From NCBI GenBank assembly GCA_003611875.1, contig RAYY01000028.1, positions 1-64,000 on the forward strand: a stretch of 64,000 nucleotides of DNA, written 5' to 3'. The stretch comes from a bacterium D16-56. GTDB lineage: Bacteria; Bacillota; Clostridia; Lachnospirales; Lachnospiraceae. The translations under genes and the position numbers were made by a program. A model generated the notes under the pieces. The model did not search any database and had not been told where the DNA came from. It saw nothing but the letters and a program-made list of their open reading frames with translations. Positions 60,129 through 64,000 of this stretch are shown here, one piece after another; position 1 is the stretch's first letter, and the number at the start of each line of letters is the position of its first letter.

Positions 60129-61235
60129 GTGAAATTTTATAATTGTGATATATACAAATTTAAAAAGCTGATATTAGATAAAAAATTAGTCTGTTTTGGA
60201 GCAGGCCAGGGGTTAAGAAATTTTATAGATTGTTATTTTGATGAACATATCGAGAACCATATTGATTGTATTGCAGACAATAATTATGAAAATATGGGAA
60301 AAGAAATTTCAATCGCTAATATAAAAATACCAATTATTGGTGTGAGTCAGCTTTTGAAAATGAAGGATATAATGTTGTTGATTTCCTGCAAGGATATATG
60401 TGGGGTATATGAACAATTAAATGGATATTCTGAGCTTGAAGATGTTTGGTGTTTTGCAACAAGATTTTTAAGAAGTGAAACAAATTATAAAGAAGAAAAA
60501 CAAAGATACTATCCAGATAATTACCGTATTGAAACAGAGCAAAGAATACCTAAAAAAATTCATTATTGTTGGTTTGGGGGGAAAGAGATTCCAAGACAAA
60601 ATAAAATCTGGATGGAGAGCTGGAAAAAATATTGCCCGGACTATGAGATAATCAGATGGGATGAGCATAATTATGACATAAAGAAAAATCAATATATGTA
60701 TGAAGCGTACCAAGCCGAAAAATGGGGTTTTGTACCAGACTATGCCAGGTTAGATATTGTTTATCATGAGGGGGGAATCTATCTGGATACGGACGTTGAG
60801 TTATTAAAGGGCTTAGATGATTTGCTTTATCAGCAGTCTTTTGCAGGCGTGGACGGTTCTCGAAATATAAGCCTTGGTTTAGGGTTCGGAGCTCAAAAGG
60901 GGACAAGTATGATAAAGGAGTTAAGGGATTTATACATATATAAGAGCTTTAAAAAGAAAAATGGTAGCTACAATTTAGTAGCAGCGCCAACATTGCAAAA
61001 AGAATATTTTCTTGGTAAGGGATATGTCAATAATGGAGAATATCAAATAATTGATGGGATGACCGTTTATCCGGAAAAGGTATTATCGGCAAAATGCAGT
61101 TTAACCGGAAGAATTTTACCAAACGAACATTCCGTTGCAGTACATCACTATGATGGTTCTTGGAGTCAACAGTCAGAGCGAATGCAGAATAAAAAAAATA
61201 ACGAATTCTTGCAAAATGTGGTAGTGAATATTTGA
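60129..61235 (+). CDS. GT32-type capsular glycosyltransferase with N-terminal Rossmann domain
   Basis: The 368-residue protein has residues about 10-105 as the shared Rossmann domain (KLVCFGAGQGLRNFIDCYF...CIADNNYENMGKE). From about 138: PKKIHYCWFGGKEIPRQNK, WDEHNYDIKKNQYMYEAY, FVPDYARLDIVYHEGGIYLD and then TDVELLKGL, carrying the DxD of the OCH1/GT32 family. It starts at GTG 60129, after AGGGG. The sugar is unknown. Confidence 0.82.
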   Translation: MKFYNCDIYKFKKLILDKKLVCFGAGQGLRNFIDCYFDEHIENHIDCIADNNYENMGKEISIANIKIPIIGVSQLLKMKDIMLLISCKDICGVYEQLNGYSELEDVWCFATRFLRSETNYKEEKQRYYPDNYRIETEQRIPKKIHYCWFGGKEIPRQNKIWMESWKKYCPDYEIIRWDEHNYDIKKNQYMYEAYQAEKWGFVPDYARLDIVYHEGGIYLDTDVELLKGLDDLLYQQSFAGVDGSRNISLGLGFGAQKGTSMIKELRDLYIYKSFKKKNGSYNLVAAPTLQKEYFLGKGYVNNGEYQIIDGMTVYPEKVLSAKCSLTGRILPNEHSVAVHHYDGSWSQQSERMQNKKNNEFLQNVVVNI

Positions 61236-61277
61236 AAATAATTGGTTAGAGATATTGCTGATTGTTGATAACAAAGA

Positions 61278-62483
61278 ATGTTTTTAAAAATTAAAGGGAG
61301 AAGAAAGAGATTGATAGAGGGGCAGATTTTGATCAGTGTAATTGTGCCAATATATAATGTTGAACAATATGTCGAAAAATGTATTCAAAGCATTGTGAAT
61401 CAGACCTATAAAAATATTCAGATTCTATTAATTGATGATGGTTCGACAGATCATTCAGGAAAAATATGTGATGAGTATGCAAAGAAAGATTCAAGAATTG
61501 AAGTCGTTCATAAAAGAAATGAGGGACTGGTCCGTGCGAGAAAGGAAGGATTGAATAGAGCAAACGGACAGTATATAGGCTTTGTTGATGGTGATGATTA
61601 TATTGATGAAAATATGTATGCCGAAATGCTGAGGGATATTCTATCTTTTCAAGCGGATTTTGTTCATGCTGGCTATCAGGAAGAAAGGAGCAAGATCATA
61701 AGAGGCAGGTTCAGTAATAAAAATGAAAAATGTGATATTAGAAGTATAAAAGAACAATTTATACGCGATCATGTGATGAACCAAAATAGCACTATGTCTT
61801 ATAGTATATGGTCAAAGCTATTTAAACAAGAGTTGATTAAGAAATGCTATCGGAAAGTTCCGGATGAACAATCTTATGGTGAAGATATGTTGACCTTGTG
61901 TGCATGTATCATAGAAAGCGATTATGTTTATATGACAAAGAATACCTACTACCATTATGTATATAGAGATAATTCTATAATTCATGAGAACTGGACAGCA
62001 GTGGTGATCCGTTTGGGGAAATTATACGAGTGTCTTGGAAATTTACTGAAAGAATATCATTTGTATAACGAATTAAGAGCATCCTTAGACAGATGGTTTC
62101 AAATATGTATGATAAACAATATTTCATCAGCTAAGATGGCTCGGTTTTTTGTCCATCGATATTTTTATCCTCACATTTTTTCTTTAGAGAAAAAAGAAGT
62201 TGTCTTATATGGTGCGGGAACAATTGGACAAGATTATTATGCTCAATTAAGTCAATATCAAAAATGCAGAGTTGTTGCTTGGGTGGATAAAAATGCTCTA
62301 AAGTATAAAAATGAGTATGTTGATATAATAGAACCCAAAGAACTAAAATATGTCCGATATGACATAGTCATTCTTGCAGTAAAAGAGTATCAAATGGCAG
62401 AAGAAATAAAAGCAGAGCTGATAGAAGGCGGTATTTCTAAAAATAAGATAACTTGGTCAACACCAAAATATATGTCCTATTAA
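61278..62483 (+). CDS. Family 2 glycosyltransferase with C-terminal Rossmann domain
   Basis: In this 401-residue protein, residues about 18-240 are GT2: ILISVIVPIYNVEQYVEKCI, LLIDDGSTDHSGKICDEYA, GFVDGDDYIDENMYAEML (DxD). The last 100 residues are the shared Rossmann domain (EVVLYGAGTIGQDYYAQL...WVDKNALKYKNEYV). The start is uncertain: ATG 61278 has no ribosome site, while TTG 61311 follows GGGAGAAG and would remove 11 residues. The accessory domain lies at the C-terminus here, not the N-terminus. Confidence 0.85.
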   Translation: MFLKIKGRRKRLIEGQILISVIVPIYNVEQYVEKCIQSIVNQTYKNIQILLIDDGSTDHSGKICDEYAKKDSRIEVVHKRNEGLVRARKEGLNRANGQYIGFVDGDDYIDENMYAEMLRDILSFQADFVHAGYQEERSKIIRGRFSNKNEKCDIRSIKEQFIRDHVMNQNSTMSYSIWSKLFKQELIKKCYRKVPDEQSYGEDMLTLCACIIESDYVYMTKNTYYHYVYRDNSIIHENWTAVVIRLGKLYECLGNLLKEYHLYNELRASLDRWFQICMINNISSAKMARFFVHRYFYPHIFSLEKKEVVLYGAGTIGQDYYAQLSQYQKCRVVAWVDKNALKYKNEYVDIIEPKELKYVRYDIVILAVKEYQMAEEIKAELIEGGISKNKITWSTPKYMSY

Positions 62484-62531
62484 ATTTTATAGAAAAAGAA
62501 TGGTTATTTGTGATGATAAGAGGAGGGTTAG

Positions 62532-63827
62532 ATGGAGGTAACAATTATAGTACCGATACATAATTCTGAGAAATATTTAAAAGAATGTATAAAAAGTGCT
62601 TTGGACCAGACATTTTATGATATTGAAATTTTATGTATAGATGGTGGGAGTACAGATTTGTCTTTTGAAATAATAAAGGAACTGCGGGAAGAAGATAGCA
62701 GGATACAATATATACGGGATTCCAATACGAGCTATGGGCATAAAATCAATCTGGGAATTAATATAGCCAGAGGAAAATATATTGCAATTTTAGAGTCGGA
62801 TGACAGAATGTGTTCAGAGTTTATAAAAAGATCTTATGACATTGCAAGAGCTTCTGGTGCAGATATTGTTGATGTTGATTTTTACGAATTGTTTAACTAT
62901 AAGGGGAAAGAGTTTAATTGTTCTGTGAGAAAATATTATCCAAATACTTATGGACACTTGATTAAAAAATTTGACAGTTTTAATCGTGACAGTGTAATCA
63001 GAGGGATTTGGACAGCTTTATACAGAAAGGAATTTTTAATAAAAAACAAGATACAATTGAATGAATCAAAAGGGGCATCCTATCAGGATTTTTCATTTCT
63101 TTTCTTGGTCAGTTTGTTATCGGAATCAACATATCACTTAATGGTTCCATTGTATCAATATCGTAAGGATAATGTAGCAAGCTCTGTTAAAGACGATCAT
63201 AAGATTTTTGAAATTGCGGAAGAATGTGATTTTTTGAAATGCGATTTAGAAAAAAGGAAGGTATGCGACAGGAATATCTGGAGGCTCTATTATATGAAAA
63301 AATATGAGGCTTATTATTGGAATTATTTCCGATTATCGTCACAAGCCAGGAAAGTATTCATGGAAAAATACATGGAAGAACTTATGGATGATGTGGAGCA
63401 GGGAAATCTCAGAAGGGAAATGGTAAATGCTGATGAATATCAAACTACGTTTTTGCTTCTTGATGATAAAAATGAATTTATCAATAGAGTGACAGAAAGA
63501 GATCAATATTTATCCTTAACAAAACTATGTTATATTTTAGATGAGAGTAAAGATCGTGATCTTGTTATATTTGGCGCTGGGAGTTGGGGCAGTAAAATCG
63601 TGGATGTATTGCAGCAAAATAATGCCAAAGTATTGGGAATTTGTGATAATTCAAAGGAACTGCAGAACACTGTAAAGTATGGCTTTGAGATTAGTCCTGT
63701 GGAAATTGCGGTAAAAAAATTTTCTAATGCATCTTTTTTGATTGCAAATCGTAAAAACAGTGATATAATGAGGCGACAACTGTTAGAGAACGGTATTAAG
63801 GCGGAAAATATTCTTGTTTTTATCTAA
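62532..63827 (+). CDS. Family 2 glycosyltransferase with C-terminal Rossmann domain
   Basis: This 431-residue protein begins VTIIVPIHNSEKYLKECIKS and has LCIDGGSTDLSFEII, AILESDDRMCSEFIKR and SKGASYQDFSFLFLVSLLS. After a helical middle, the last 95 residues are the shared Rossmann domain (DLVIFGAGSWGSKIVDVLQQ...GICDNSKELQNTV). GGAGGG lies before ATG 62532. It belongs to the same operon. Confidence 0.87.
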   Translation: MEVTIIVPIHNSEKYLKECIKSALDQTFYDIEILCIDGGSTDLSFEIIKELREEDSRIQYIRDSNTSYGHKINLGINIARGKYIAILESDDRMCSEFIKRSYDIARASGADIVDVDFYELFNYKGKEFNCSVRKYYPNTYGHLIKKFDSFNRDSVIRGIWTALYRKEFLIKNKIQLNESKGASYQDFSFLFLVSLLSESTYHLMVPLYQYRKDNVASSVKDDHKIFEIAEECDFLKCDLEKRKVCDRNIWRLYYMKKYEAYYWNYFRLSSQARKVFMEKYMEELMDDVEQGNLRREMVNADEYQTTFLLLDDKNEFINRVTERDQYLSLTKLCYILDESKDRDLVIFGAGSWGSKIVDVLQQNNAKVLGICDNSKELQNTVKYGFEISPVEIAVKKFSNASFLIANRKNSDIMRRQLLENGIKAENILVFI

Positions 63828-63872
63828 GGGCAGCTTGGCTTAATATTAATTTATGATATGAGGATGGGTGAG

Positions 63873-64000
63873 ATGATAGACATATCTGTGATTCTTCCGA
63901 TTTATAATGCAGAACCTTATCTGAGACAGTGTTTAGACAGCCTGTGCGGTCAGACATTAAGGAGTATTGAGATTATTTGCGTGGACGATGGTTCTACTGA
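63873..64000 (+). CDS. Family 2 glycosyltransferase, cut by the window end
   Basis: The first 42 residues are visible: MIDISVILPIYNAEPYLRQC, LDSLCGQTLRSIEIICVDDG and ST. This is the donor-binding start of a GT2 enzyme. AGGATGGGTGAG precedes the ATG. The rest lies outside the window. Confidence 0.8.
   Translation, partial: MIDISVILPIYNAEPYLRQCLDSLCGQTLRSIEIICVDDGST

Overview
The window looks like a chromosomal accessory region of a low- to mid-GC Gram-positive gut anaerobe, most likely a Lachnospiraceae-type Clostridia. The reasons are strong AGGAGG-type ribosome sites, a TasA/SipW-like module, oxygen-sensitive radical SAM and glycyl-radical enzymes, an IS66-type remnant and a TnpB-like gene of a kind I associate with that family. 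The species cannot be named from sequence alone. No rRNA, tRNA or CRISPR array was seen.

Layout. 1-0.8 kb holds gene debris (a DNA methyltransferase tail and an IS66-type transposase N-terminus). 0.8-21.7 kb is a plus-strand surface-glycan locus. It encodes a Wzt-type export ATPase with a carbohydrate-binding tail and a four-module methyltransferase/coiled-coil/GT2/GT4 protein. It also has a complete GDP-D-glycero-alpha-D-manno-heptose set (hddC-hddA-gmhB-gmhA), three polytopic GT-C-like proteins and a CDP-3,6-dideoxyhexose entry pathway (rfbF-rfbG-rfbH). A LicD protein and a GtrB-like polyprenyl-phosphate glycosyltransferase follow, and the locus ends at a clear terminator. 22.2-27.9 kb (minus) is a compact operon matching the uncharacterised STM4011-STM4015 families (two radical SAM proteins, a sulfatase-fold hydrolase, an ATP-grasp protein and an LRR protein). 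28-33.3 kb carries a PRTase-like protein, asparagine synthetase, a permease and an acyltransferase. 33.6-35.6 kb (minus) is a TasA-like/SipW/sigma-factor module next to a small zinc-ribbon gene. 35.9-41.2 kb has two esterases, an ATP-grasp ligase, a cyclophilin, a GNAT and a membrane protein of unknown function.

41.5-43.4 kb holds a TnpB-family protein whose three RuvC acidic positions all appear to be lost. It is followed by about 330 bases of structured non-coding DNA. 43.4-64 kb (plus) is a second, increasingly AT-rich glycan locus. It has a TagF-like/propeller fusion, a TagD-oxidoreductase fusion, LicD, a glycyl-radical enzyme with its activase, two more radical SAM proteins, a DUF115/MptE-like protein, an FkbM methyltransferase, the Kdo genes kdsB-kdsA-kdsD and several glycosyltransferases. 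Eight of its proteins share a small accessory Rossmann domain with a GAG-type motif.

Two dispersed non-coding families tie the window together. One is a ~105-bp GC-rich palindromic element lying just after stop codons, always in the same orientation relative to the gene before it. The other is a ~65-bp leader, with its own Shine-Dalgarno, in front of four unrelated genes. The strongest candidates for new biology are the glycyl-radical/radical-SAM polysaccharide tailoring set, the nuclease-dead TnpB with its RNA-like flank, the STM401x-like operon with its extra HAD domain, and the repeated leader.
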